Under the pieces are notes generated by a model. The model was not told where the DNA came from and ran no database searches. It saw only the letters and a program-made list of their open reading frames with translations. From IMG/VR virus record IMGVR_UViG_3300031918_000028, positions 1-58,389 of that record: a stretch of DNA of 58,389 nt; one strand, written 5' to 3'. Numbering within the stretch: position 1 is the stretch's first letter; every line of letters starts with the position of its first letter. This document shows positions 1-7,504 of the stretch, one piece after another. A program made the position numbers and the translations under genes. The stretch comes from a virus.

Positions 1-264
1 GCGGCCTCGGCCTCCGGGGACTACGGCGCGGCCACGGCCTCCGGGGACTACGGCGCGGCCACGGCCTCCGGGCGCGAGTCGGTCGCTGTCGCGACCGGGC
101 GAAACGGGAGAGCCCGCGGAGCCATCGGCTGCGTCCTCTTCCTCATCGAACGGGACGCGAACTGGCACATCGTCGCGCACGAGTCAGTCCTGGTCGACGG
201 CGAGCAGGTCAAGCCCGACACCTACTACACGCTCCGAGGCGGCCAGGTCGAAGTCGTCGCCTGA
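1..264 (+). CDS. DUF7666-type repeat protein, 3' part (continues from 57961)
   Basis: This is the end of a gene that starts at 57961 and runs across the window junction. Both parts share one reading frame and together give about 230 residues. The fragment opens with tandem copies of an ATASGDYGA repeat, then a compact C-terminal domain (GCVLFLIERD, HIVAHESVLVDG, TYYTLRGGQVE) and a TGA stop. The architecture, a DUF7666-like N-terminus followed by short Ala/Ser/Gly/Tyr repeats, is one I recall from phage proteins of unknown function. Copy number of the repeat could be wrong if the assembly collapsed it, because the contig break lies inside the repeats. Confidence 0.8.
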   Translation, partial: AASASGDYGAATASGDYGAATASGRESVAVATGRNGRARGAIGCVLFLIERDANWHIVAHESVLVDGEQVKPDTYYTLRGGQVEVVA

Positions 265-276
265 CCCCACCATCTC

Positions 277-319
277 GCGGCGGGGGCCGCTCTCCACCAC
301 AGATCCCGACCCCCGCCGC
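277..319 (+). terminator. GC-rich hairpin after the DUF7666-type gene
   Basis: A perfect 10-bp inverted repeat (GCGGCGGGGG at 277-286, CCCCCGCCGC at 310-319) encloses a 23-nt loop, 13 bases after the stop at 264 and before the gene at 347. There is no U-run, so this is a possible intrinsic terminator or attenuator rather than a classical one. Confidence 0.45.
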
Positions 320-346
320 CCTCACTCGCTAGAGAGGACTCGCACC

Positions 347-1048
347 ATGAACAGCACGAGCCGCAGCACCGTACCCCCACGCACGATCCACGACCACGGC
401 TCCAACCCGGCCCGGATGCTGGGCGGCGTCCTCGTCGTACTGTGCCTCGTCGTCCTGGGCATGTTCGTCGGCGTCATCACGGCCGCCATCGCCCTGGCCG
501 ACGCCCCGGACGAGGAGCCCGGCTACGTCACCGTCGTCTGGGCCATGCCGTCCTGGGCTGGTCCACAGACGCCGACGTGGCCGCAGACCCTCGTCGGCTC
601 CGTCACCACGTCGGCCCCGGACCTGACCGCCGCGGCGGAGCTCATCCCCTGCGGCGTCCCGGTGCAGGTGGACATCTACCTCGCCGGACCGACGACCGAC
701 GCGCTGCTCGCCGGCGGCGTGCTGTACGGGCCAGGGAACCCGCCCGAGTCACTCATCCCCGGCGGATGGGGCACGGCCTACACCGTCACCCAGGGCCCAG
801 CGTGCGAGCCCGAGCCATCCCCGACGCCCACCGTGACGCCTACGCCCACGCCTACCGAGACCGTCGCCCCGACGCCCAGCCCTGAACCGACACCCACCGT
901 CACCGTCATCAGCGACCCCGTGCCGGACGTCGCAGTCCTCGCCACCACCGGCATCGACGCCGGATGGGGCCTGCTCATCGCCCTGGCCACGATCGCCGCT
1001 GGTGTCGAGCTCGTGTGGTTCGTGCGCGCAGCGCGGACCCAGCGATGA
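347..1048 (+). CDS. membrane/surface protein with LAxTG-type sorting signal
   Basis: A 233-residue protein with a hydrophobic segment at about 25-51 (signal anchor or uncleaved signal peptide), an extracytoplasmic domain to about 150, and a Pro/Thr-rich stalk at about 152-190. It ends with LATTG at 198-202, a hydrophobic stretch at about 207-226 and a basic tail (RAARTQR). LAxTG, hydrophobic segment and positive tail is the layout of substrates of actinobacterial class E sortases. Only the motif layout is seen; anchoring by the host sortase is inference. An exposed wall protein from an early-side gene could change the host surface or block superinfection. Start ATG has a GAGAGGA-type ribosome site. 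Confidence 0.8.
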   Translation: MNSTSRSTVPPRTIHDHGSNPARMLGGVLVVLCLVVLGMFVGVITAAIALADAPDEEPGYVTVVWAMPSWAGPQTPTWPQTLVGSVTTSAPDLTAAAELIPCGVPVQVDIYLAGPTTDALLAGGVLYGPGNPPESLIPGGWGTAYTVTQGPACEPEPSPTPTVTPTPTPTETVAPTPSPEPTPTVTVISDPVPDVAVLATTGIDAGWGLLIALATIAAGVELVWFVRAARTQR

Positions 1049-1080
1049 CCGCCGACGACGACGAAGGGATGGTGGTCTAG

Positions 1081-1545
1081 GTGTTCTCGACGGAGACGAT
1101 GGGCCTGTCCGCACAGGCGATCGCTGGGGCTGGGCGTCATCACCCGCACGACCCGAGCGACCTGTTGCGGTGCATCAACTACTGCTCTCGCAGCGCCATC
1201 ACCACCGACGCGCTGCGCAAGCGGATGGCCGGGAAGTCGGTCCAGTGGGACCGGCTGCTGCCCGAGTGGGACCGCCTGGTCGCCCTCCTCCGGCACGAGA
1301 TGGACACGCGCACCGACGGGATAGCGCCGCAGACCTACGTCGAGATGAGGCGCCTGATCGATGCCGGGGTCTCGTGCGCATCCTGCGACGGCACCGGTCG
1401 GGGCGACATCTGCACGAGCTGCAATGGGACGGGGCGCCGCTCGGGAGGTCGCTGCCGGGCCGAGAACTGCCACCGTGGTGCTGACTTCTGCGGCGCCTGC
1501 CGAGGCAAGGGCTACACCGTCACCGCTGCCACGAAGGCGAGTTGA
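1081..1545 (+). CDS. DnaJ-type zinc-finger protein
   Basis: A 154-residue protein with a GTG start. Its C-terminal third has repeated CxxCxGxG-like modules (CASCDGTGRG, CTSCNGTGRR, CGACRGKGYT), the pattern of the DnaJ cysteine-rich zinc domain, but there is no J-domain. The N-terminal half is helical with no recognised domain. It sits in a run of small early genes just before the cytosine methyltransferase. A chaperone-like or nucleic-acid-binding role is possible; none is shown. Confidence 0.75.
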   Translation: MFSTETMGLSAQAIAGAGRHHPHDPSDLLRCINYCSRSAITTDALRKRMAGKSVQWDRLLPEWDRLVALLRHEMDTRTDGIAPQTYVEMRRLIDAGVSCASCDGTGRGDICTSCNGTGRRSGGRCRAENCHRGADFCGACRGKGYTVTAATKAS

Positions 1546-1551
1546 GCCCCC

Positions 1552-1854
1552 GTGGACCTGACAGCGGCCGTGGATGCTGGCATTAACGCAGCGTGGCCCG
1601 GACTGCCAGCGGGTATGCCCTGGGACCAAGCCAAGCGGCGGGCAACCGCGGCCGTCGAAGCAGCCGCCCCCATCATCGCCGCCCAGGTCGCCGAGCAGAT
1701 CGCAGCGGCCATCGAGGACTTGCAGGCCAGCGAGGGACTGCGGCTCGGGCGCAACCGTGAGAGCGATGGTGCGCGCGTCTATACGCCCACCGAAGAGGCG
1801 CGGATCGTCGCACTCCACGACGCCAAGGTGCTCGCCCGTGAGGCCATCCGATGA
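1552..1854 (+). CDS. hypothetical helical protein
   Basis: A 100-residue protein with a GTG start six bases after the previous stop; its end overlaps the next gene by four bases (ATGA). It is rich in Ala and Glu and probably all helix (AAPIIAAQVAEQIAAAIEDL). No family recognised. The tight coupling on both sides supports that it is translated. Confidence 0.65.
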   Translation: MDLTAAVDAGINAAWPGLPAGMPWDQAKRRATAAVEAAAPIIAAQVAEQIAAAIEDLQASEGLRLGRNRESDGARVYTPTEEARIVALHDAKVLAREAIR

Positions 1855-2105
1855 CCGCCCCGAAGCTCGCCCAGCCAACCGTCCTGACCCTGCCTCCCGA
1901 GGTCGCTGCAGCCCTCGGCTCCCCCGGCCCATGCGGCATATGCGGCGCCGGAGACGCGCGCCACCGCGTGCTCGACGCCATCACGGAGTGCTGCCGTGCA
2001 GGCGACACACCAGCTGACGTCGCCGCCGACTACGCGATGCCGCTGGCTGTCGTCGCCGAGATCGTCAAGCACTGGAACACCCGGCAGCAGAGGTGGCAGG
2101 CATGA
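1851..2105 (+). CDS. small Cys-containing HTH-like protein
   Basis: 84 residues. A CGICGAGDARH segment at the middle could bind zinc, and the C-terminal half (DTPADVAADYAMPLAVVAEIVKHW) reads like the helix-turn-helix of DUF433-type proteins, in which a short repeat of helices ends in a conserved aromatic. The stop overlaps the methyltransferase start (ATGA). Possible regulator or adaptor; function unknown. Confidence 0.6.
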   Translation: MTAPKLAQPTVLTLPPEVAAALGSPGPCGICGAGDARHRVLDAITECCRAGDTPADVAADYAMPLAVVAEIVKHWNTRQQRWQA

Positions 2106-3835
2106 GCGCGAACCTGACGATGACGGACCTGTTCTGTGGGGCCGGCGGATCCTCCACGGGCGCCGTGGCCGTCCCCGGCGTCCACGTCCGCCTCGCCGCG
2201 AACCACTGGGCCCTCGCCATCGAGACGCACAACGCGAACCACCCGGAGACCGACCACCTGCAAGCCGACATCTCACAGACCGACCCCCGGTACGTGCCCG
2301 CCACGGACATGCTCTGGGCGTCGCCCGAATGCACGAACCACTCCCGCGCGAAGGGCCGCAAGAAGATCTACCAGGCCGACCTGTTCGGCGACGGCCTACC
2401 CGACGAGGCCGCCGAGCGGTCCCGGGCGACCATGTGGGACGTCGTCCGCTTCACCGAGGTGCACCAGTACCGCGCGATCCTCGTGGAGAACGTCGTCGAG
2501 ATCGTCGACTGGGCGCCAGACGGGGCACCGATCGGCGTCCTGTTCGACTCGTGGCTGCGCACGATGCTCTCGATGGGGTACTCCCACCGGATCATCTCCA
2601 TGAACTCCATGCACGCGTCGGCCTACGGGCTACCGGCGCCGCAGTCCCGGGACCGCGTCTACATCGCGTTCTGGCGCAACGGTGAGCGGACGCCGGACTT
2701 CGAGCACATGCAGCGGCCCCGCGCCTACTGCCCAGTGTGCGGTGAGGTCGTCAGCTCGATCCAGTCGTGGAAGCGCGCCGGCACCAGGACGGGCCGCTAC
2801 CGGTCGCAGTACGTGTACCGCTGCCCGAAGGTCTCATGCCGCGGCCAGATCGTCGAGCCAGGGTGGCTGCCGGCGTCGTCGATCATCGACTGGTCCCTGC
2901 CAGGGCAGCGCATCGGCGACCGCGACAAGCCCCTCGCGGACAAGACGCTGCGCCGCATCCAGATGGGCATCGACCGCTACTGGGCGCCGTTCCTGCAGGA
3001 GACCGCCAACGGCTACGACGCCGCCGACCCGAAGCACACCCGGTACGGCGACCCCGACTCCTACTACCGGGTCTGGCCGCTGACCGAGCCCACCCAGGTC
3101 ATGCACACCCGGGAGTCGAAGGCCCTCGTCGTGCCACCGATCGCCGTCCCTGTTGAGGGCCGTGACGGGAAGCAGCCCGCGTCGATGCTCTACCCGATGC
3201 GGACCATGACCACCCGCTCCGAGACGGGCGTGGCGCTGCCCGCGTTCATGCTCGAGCGGCGGTTCGACTACCGGGTGCGGTCCCTTGATGACCCGATGTC
3301 GACCCTGACCGCGAACGACACGAGCAAGGCCGTCCTGAGCCCGCCGTTCATCGCCGAACTCCGCGGCGGCGGGTCGACCGCGCGTCTCGCGTCCGACCCG
3401 CTCGCCACCGTCACGGCGTCCGGTAACCACCACGGGCTCGTCGTGCCGTACTACGGAAACGGCCAGGCGACCCCGGACGGGAGACCGCTACCCACGGTCA
3501 CGACCCTCGCCCATCACGCGCTGATCATGCGGCACAACAACAACGGCGGCGAGGACCAGTCGTCGATGACCACGCCCGACTACGAGCCCGTCCGCACCAT
3601 GACCACCAAGGGCCAGCAGTCCGTCCTCCAGGGCCGCACCGTCAACATCGACGACGTCCGGTTCCGGATGCTCGAGCCGTCCGAGATCAAGCAGGCCATG
3701 GCGTTCCCCGCCGACTACACGATGCTCGGCAACCGCCGCGAGCAGGTCCGTCTCAGCGGCAATGCTGTCACCCCGCCGGCCGCGCGCGACCTGATCGCCA
3801 CCGTCGTGGCGGCCATCACGGGGGAAGCGGCATGA
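2102..3835 (+). CDS. DNA (cytosine-5) methyltransferase
   Basis: 577 residues from the ATG at 2102, which overlaps the previous stop as ATGA; an in-frame ATG nine bases earlier is the alternative. Motif I is DLFCGAGGSSTG near residue 9, the catalytic Cys is in ASPECTNHS at about 77, the ENVVEI motif is near 129, and the closing LSGNAVTPPAARDL gives motifs IX-X. The target-recognition region carries a four-Cys ribbon (YCPVCGE, YRCPKVSC) and then several related segments (DPMSTLTA, DPLATVTAS, RPLPTVTT, EPVRTMTT). It transfers a methyl group from AdoMet to cytosine C5, most likely to protect phage DNA. No nuclease lies beside it. Confidence 0.93.
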   Translation: MSANLTMTDLFCGAGGSSTGAVAVPGVHVRLAANHWALAIETHNANHPETDHLQADISQTDPRYVPATDMLWASPECTNHSRAKGRKKIYQADLFGDGLPDEAAERSRATMWDVVRFTEVHQYRAILVENVVEIVDWAPDGAPIGVLFDSWLRTMLSMGYSHRIISMNSMHASAYGLPAPQSRDRVYIAFWRNGERTPDFEHMQRPRAYCPVCGEVVSSIQSWKRAGTRTGRYRSQYVYRCPKVSCRGQIVEPGWLPASSIIDWSLPGQRIGDRDKPLADKTLRRIQMGIDRYWAPFLQETANGYDAADPKHTRYGDPDSYYRVWPLTEPTQVMHTRESKALVVPPIAVPVEGRDGKQPASMLYPMRTMTTRSETGVALPAFMLERRFDYRVRSLDDPMSTLTANDTSKAVLSPPFIAELRGGGSTARLASDPLATVTASGNHHGLVVPYYGNGQATPDGRPLPTVTTLAHHALIMRHNNNGGEDQSSMTTPDYEPVRTMTTKGQQSVLQGRTVNIDDVRFRMLEPSEIKQAMAFPADYTMLGNRREQVRLSGNAVTPPAARDLIATVVAAITGEAA

Positions 3836-4041
3836 GCCTTCTCCCCGACGTCCCAGGCATGGTCCACGGCATCGTCAGCCTCGACCCACCGATCATCCAG
3901 TGCGACGGGTGCGGGCGGACGCACACCGAGCGGACCATCGAGCTGGCCATCCTCCTGTCCGGCATCCAGTTCTCGCCCGCCCACCCGGGACGGCGCCTGT
4001 GCCTCGAGTGCCGGATCGCTGAGGGGTGGGACATCCGATGA
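3832..4041 (+). CDS. small zinc-ribbon protein
   Basis: 69 residues, overlapping the methyltransferase stop and the next gene start by four bases each. Two Cys pairs, CDGCGR at about 24 and CLEC at about 56, give a plausible zinc ribbon. Function unknown; translational coupling indicates it is expressed with its neighbours. Confidence 0.7.
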   Translation: MSLLPDVPGMVHGIVSLDPPIIQCDGCGRTHTERTIELAILLSGIQFSPAHPGRRLCLECRIAEGWDIR

Positions 4042-5030
4042 CGACCACCCCGGTGGGGTCACACGACCAGCTGGCGTGCCCAACCTGCCTGTACCGGACG
4101 TCCGCTTCGACGGCGCGCCTGGCTGAGTGGGCGTTCCGGCAGCACGTGTGCGCCCGTCACCAGCCGCCACAGCCGAAGCCTGGCGAGTCGATGCCGTGCA
4201 CGCATGGTGGGCGCCACCCTCACGGCAGCCCGGCGCGGTACAGCCACGACCGGTGCCGCTGCCGGGCGTGTCGGCGGGCGATCGCGCGGGTCAACGAGGT
4301 GCGGCGCGCGGCTCGTGCGGCCGGCGTCACGCCCTGGGTGGCTCCCGTGTTGGCGCGTCGCCACGTGCAGCGTCTGCGTGTGGCTGGGATGTCCATCGCG
4401 TTGATCGCTGACGCCGCCCGCTGTTCCACGCAGACCGTGGTCCATGTGCTCGCTGAGACCACGACCCGGATCAAGGCCACCACGGCGTCCAGGCTGCTCG
4501 CCATCAAGCCTGCGGTGCATCCGGGGCATCGGGTGACTGGCCCGGGCCCGGCGCGGCGGCTGCAGGCCCTCGCCGTGTTGGGATGGGGCCCTCCCGCGTT
4601 GTCGGAGCGGTCGGGGGTCGCCGCGAACACCCTGGCAGAGGTCCGGAGCGCTGTCCGCTGCCCGACCGCTCAGACCGCGGCCGTGATCCGTGTCCTGTTC
4701 GACGAGCTGTGGGATCAGCGTCCGCCGGTGGACACGTACGCCCGGCAGCAGTCGGTGCGGACGACTCTGGCGACGGCTCGCCGCCACCAGTGGGTGCCGG
4801 CACTCGCGTGGGACGACATCGACACCGACGCGTTCCCCGCGCAGGTCGTTGATGAGCGGGTCACGACCACGGAGGAGGCGAGTTTCCTCGCCAGGGCCGG
4901 TGTGGGCCTCACGGAGACCGCCCGGCGCCTGGGTGTGCAACCAGAGTCGGTGATGGAGGCCATGCGCCGCGCCGACCGCCCTGACCTTGCCGCGCTCCTG
5001 CGGCACAACGACACGAGGAGTGCCGCATGA
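4038..5030 (+). CDS. HTH DNA-binding protein with Cys/His N-terminal module
   Basis: 330 residues from the ATG at 4038 (ATGA overlap); an in-frame ATG at 4026 is less likely. The N-terminus has CPTCLYRT, then the module HGSPARYSHDRCRCRACRRA, which recurs in actinobacterial phage DNA-binding proteins. Two helix-turn-helix-like segments follow, VAGMSIALIADAARCSTQTV and AGVGLTETARRLGVQPESV. Probably a sequence-specific DNA-binding regulator made early; target unknown. Gene order before the WhiB-type regulator suggests a control role. Confidence 0.75.
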   Translation: MTTTPVGSHDQLACPTCLYRTSASTARLAEWAFRQHVCARHQPPQPKPGESMPCTHGGRHPHGSPARYSHDRCRCRACRRAIARVNEVRRAARAAGVTPWVAPVLARRHVQRLRVAGMSIALIADAARCSTQTVVHVLAETTTRIKATTASRLLAIKPAVHPGHRVTGPGPARRLQALAVLGWGPPALSERSGVAANTLAEVRSAVRCPTAQTAAVIRVLFDELWDQRPPVDTYARQQSVRTTLATARRHQWVPALAWDDIDTDAFPAQVVDERVTTTEEASFLARAGVGLTETARRLGVQPESVMEAMRRADRPDLAALLRHNDTRSAA

Positions 5031-5509
5031 CCAACGCCGCCTGCGCCCCAGAGAACCACCCAGGGGTCGACCTTGCCAGCATCGACGAACGCACGCCTGC
5101 CGCGGTGGTGGAGCGGGCGCGTGCGGTGTGCATGGGCTGCCCGGTGCGGACCCGCTGCGCGCCGCTGATGCGCCGCCTCGACGTCGCCGGCATGGCCGGG
5201 GCGATGACCAGGGCTGAGCGGGAGGCATGGCAGACGCAGCAGCGCATCGCCGTCGACCATGTCGACCTCGTGGACGTGACACCCGCCCGGCAGATCACGT
5301 CGCAGATGCTCGACGCCCTGCCCGCCCCGGATGTGAGCGGTGAGCTGCCGGAGCGGGTCCGGGGCCTGGTGCTGCGGATGACGCAGGCTGGCATGTCGGC
5401 CGAGCAGATCGTGGAGCGCCTGGCCCGGGAGGACGTGACGCAACGCACGGTGAACTACGTGCGGCGCACGTACATGAAGGGCTGGGCTCGTGTGGTCGAG
5501 GTGGTGTAA
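5027..5509 (+). CDS. WhiB-family Fe-S regulator with extra C-terminal HTH
   Basis: 160 residues. Four cysteines in the WhiB arrangement are C6, C35, C38 and C44 (CxxCx5C), followed by the turn AGMAGAMTRAER, which replaces the usual GVWGG. Wbl proteins bind a [4Fe-4S] cluster and contact the primary sigma factor. Beyond about residue 100 there is an added region (AGMSAEQIVERLAREDVTQRTV) that reads as a helix-turn-helix. Phage Wbl proteins such as WhiBTM4 have been linked to host-gene repression and superinfection exclusion. The stop codon lies inside a 22-bp palindrome. Confidence 0.88.
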   Translation: MTNAACAPENHPGVDLASIDERTPAAVVERARAVCMGCPVRTRCAPLMRRLDVAGMAGAMTRAEREAWQTQQRIAVDHVDLVDVTPARQITSQMLDALPAPDVSGELPERVRGLVLRMTQAGMSAEQIVERLAREDVTQRTVNYVRRTYMKGWARVVEVV

Positions 5510-5526
5510 CGTGGTTCCGCGTTACA
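5505..5526. promoter_or_regulatory. 22-bp palindromic operator-like site A
   Basis: TGTAACGTG-GTTC-CGCGTTACA, one mismatch between the arms. It overlaps the end of the WhiB-type gene and lies 22 bases before the ParB-like start. TACAAC at 5523-5528 could be a -10 element, as at the sister sites. Confidence 0.7.
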
Positions 5527-5548
5527 ACGATGGTGTGGGGGTGAGCAG

Positions 5549-6562
5549 GTGAGCACACGAGTCCTGCCGTTGCGGTCGATCCGCCCGCACCCGAACAACC
5601 CCAGGTTCGACCTGGGTGACCTGACGGACCTGACCGCGGACATCCGCGACAACGGCCTGATCGAACCCCTCGTCGTCGTCCCCGGCTCGTTCGGGAAGCG
5701 GACCGGCGAGTGCGGGTCCTGCGGCCGCGTCGTGGAACGCCACACCTCTGGGGTGATCGGTGAGCACCTGATCGACGGCCGACCATGCCCGGGTGGTGCG
5801 GAACCGGCCGCGGATGACTGGTTCGTCCTGGCGGGGCATCGCCGCCGGCAGGCCGCCCTCGACGCGGGCCTGGATGAGGTCCTGTGCGTGACCCGGTTCG
5901 ACCTGCGTGCCCAGGTGGATCAGGTCGCGGTGATGATGCGTGAGAACACGCACCGCCGTGACCTGACCGCCTTGGAGGAGGCGACCGGGTACGACATGCT
6001 GCGGGACCTGGGCTGGTCGTCGACCCGGATCGCGCAGCAGGTGAAGCGGTCGAAGAAGACGATCGACCGCAGGTTGGCGTTGATGCGGCTGCCGGAGCGG
6101 CAGCGGGCCCGGCTGATGCGGGGCACGATCACTCTCGCGGACGCGGAGGCCCTGTTGGACCTGCCGCCGGAGCGGGCAGCGCGGGCTTTGCGATCTGTTG
6201 GGACGACGGCGTTCCGGCAAGAGGTCGCGCGGGAACGGCTGGGTTCGGACGACCCGGACGTGATCGCGGCGGAGCTGCGGCGCGAGTTCCTGGCGCCGTT
6301 CCTGTCGGGTGAGCAGCGTCCACCGAGGCAGACGTGGCCGGCGGTGCGTCGTGCGACGGTCCGGGCGTTGGCTGACGGGTTGCCGCGGCGTCGGGTGGCT
6401 GCGTGGGTGAAGGCCCTGGGGTGCCCGGTGGAGTCTGCTGATCCTGACCGTGCACTCCTGGCCTTGGCGGCTTCGGAGGCTGACGAGGGTGTGCTGTACG
6501 GGCTGCTGGACGAGCTGGGGTATGTGCGGTCCCCGATCGAGGAGGCAGCCCCGTGCGCGTGA
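5549..6562 (+). CDS. ParB-like nuclease-domain protein with Cys-rich insertion
   Basis: 337 residues, GTG start. The N-terminal ParB/Sulfiredoxin fold begins with RSIRPHPNNPR and holds the nucleotide-binding box GHRRRQA at 96-102. A helix-turn-helix follows at about 155-180 (WSSTRIAQQVKRSKKTIDRR). Between the two halves of the ParB core there is an insertion (about 47-90) with C55, C58 and C80, which could be a partial zinc site. No ParA partner is present, so plasmid-type partition is unlikely. Phage ParB-like proteins are often DNA-binding or nuclease proteins of unclear role. Expression is likely governed by palindrome A. Confidence 0.85.
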   Translation: MSTRVLPLRSIRPHPNNPRFDLGDLTDLTADIRDNGLIEPLVVVPGSFGKRTGECGSCGRVVERHTSGVIGEHLIDGRPCPGGAEPAADDWFVLAGHRRRQAALDAGLDEVLCVTRFDLRAQVDQVAVMMRENTHRRDLTALEEATGYDMLRDLGWSSTRIAQQVKRSKKTIDRRLALMRLPERQRARLMRGTITLADAEALLDLPPERAARALRSVGTTAFRQEVARERLGSDDPDVIAAELRREFLAPFLSGEQRPPRQTWPAVRRATVRALADGLPRRRVAAWVKALGCPVESADPDRALLALAASEADEGVLYGLLDELGYVRSPIEEAAPCA

Positions 6563-7056
6563 CGCGTTCCGGTGGGACGAGCGCCCGGGCGGGTGCTGTG
6601 GCTGATGACCTTCGTGTTCTGACGGTGCGTCAGCCGTGGGCATGGGCGATCATCCACGGCGGCAAGGACGTCGAGAACCGGACCCGGAACATCGCCGGGG
6701 CATGGCGGGGTTTGGTAGCGATCCATGCCGGGCTGCACCCGTACGAGCAGGACAACGCGTCGAGCCGGGCGCACCGTGCGGCCCGCGGGACCAAGGTCGA
6801 CACGCGCATCGTGTTCGGCGCCGTCATCGGCGTGGTGGACCTCACGCACGTGCACCCGGACTGCACCGAGATCGTCATGGGCTACGGAGAGACGCCGGTC
6901 TGCTCGGCGTGGGCCATGAGCGACAACTGGCACCTGTGCTTCGCCAACCCGCGCCCCCTCGCCCAGCCGATCCCCGCGAAGGGCCGCCTGGGACTCTGGC
7001 GCCCGGACGAGGAGCTGCGCGCCGCGATTCTCGACCAGGTTGGGGCGGTGGCCTGA
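6553..7056 (+). CDS. ASCH-domain protein
   Basis: 167 residues, GTG start overlapping the ParB-like gene. After a short leader the ASCH/PUA-like fold begins (VLTVRQPWAWAIIHGGKDVE, then ENRTRN), with AGLHPY and VIGVVDL typical of the family. ASCH domains bind RNA or modified nucleotides; some hydrolyse N4-acetylcytidine or act as coactivators. Operon position suggests an early host-interaction or nucleic-acid role, not proven. Confidence 0.85.
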   Translation: MRVTRSGGTSARAGAVADDLRVLTVRQPWAWAIIHGGKDVENRTRNIAGAWRGLVAIHAGLHPYEQDNASSRAHRAARGTKVDTRIVFGAVIGVVDLTHVHPDCTEIVMGYGETPVCSAWAMSDNWHLCFANPRPLAQPIPAKGRLGLWRPDEELRAAILDQVGAVA

Positions 7057-7367
7057 TGGACATCACCTGGACGTACAAGCTCACGACGCACCGGGAGCCA
7101 CCACTCCCACACCCGTTCGAGCGCATAGCGGAGCCGGGGACGGGCTACCGCGGATACGCCCGCGGCCACGTCTACAAGGCTGGCGGCGCCTGGTACTTCG
7201 AGGTGCTCGTCAACGGCCGCCGCATCCACGCCGACAACACCGGCCACTGGCGGACCATCTACGACGCCTGTCGCGAGTCCACCGCCGCGTTCGACCTCGT
7301 GCTCGCCACGGGGCACCGCCTCAAGGACAAGACGTGGGCCGCCGTCGTCGATCGGAGCGCCGACTGA
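7056..7367 (+). CDS. hypothetical protein
   Basis: 103 residues from an ATG that overlaps the preceding TGA by one base. Beta-rich sequence with several aromatics (GHVYKAGGAWYFEVLVNGRRIH, broken as GHVYKAGG and WYFEVLVNGRR). It resembles a small AP2/Arm-binding-like three-strand domain, but I do not assign a family. Its stop overlaps the next start. Confidence 0.65.
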   Translation: MDITWTYKLTTHREPPLPHPFERIAEPGTGYRGYARGHVYKAGGAWYFEVLVNGRRIHADNTGHWRTIYDACRESTAAFDLVLATGHRLKDKTWAAVVDRSAD

Positions 7368-7504
7368 TGGCCGTCACCGCCGCGGACCTCCGCGCCCTGG
7401 CCGACGAGATCGACGCAGACCTCACGCTCGGCTGGATGGCCCGACTGCTCACGTGCGCGATCCTGCGTGGGCTCGCCGCCAAAACCGAGAGGGGCGAGCG
7501 CTGA
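7367..7504 (+). CDS. small hypothetical protein
   Basis: 45 residues (MAVTAADLRALADEIDAD at the N-terminus, then a hydrophobic stretch LGWMARLLTCAILRGLA). Start and stop both overlap the neighbouring genes by one base, which is good evidence for coupled translation. Helical; function unknown. Confidence 0.55.
   Translation: MAVTAADLRALADEIDADLTLGWMARLLTCAILRGLAAKTERGER

Noticed and set aside
1045-1080. An 11-codon ORF overlapping the previous stop
   Set aside because: Too short to separate from chance; it may only be a translated spacer before the GTG at 1081.
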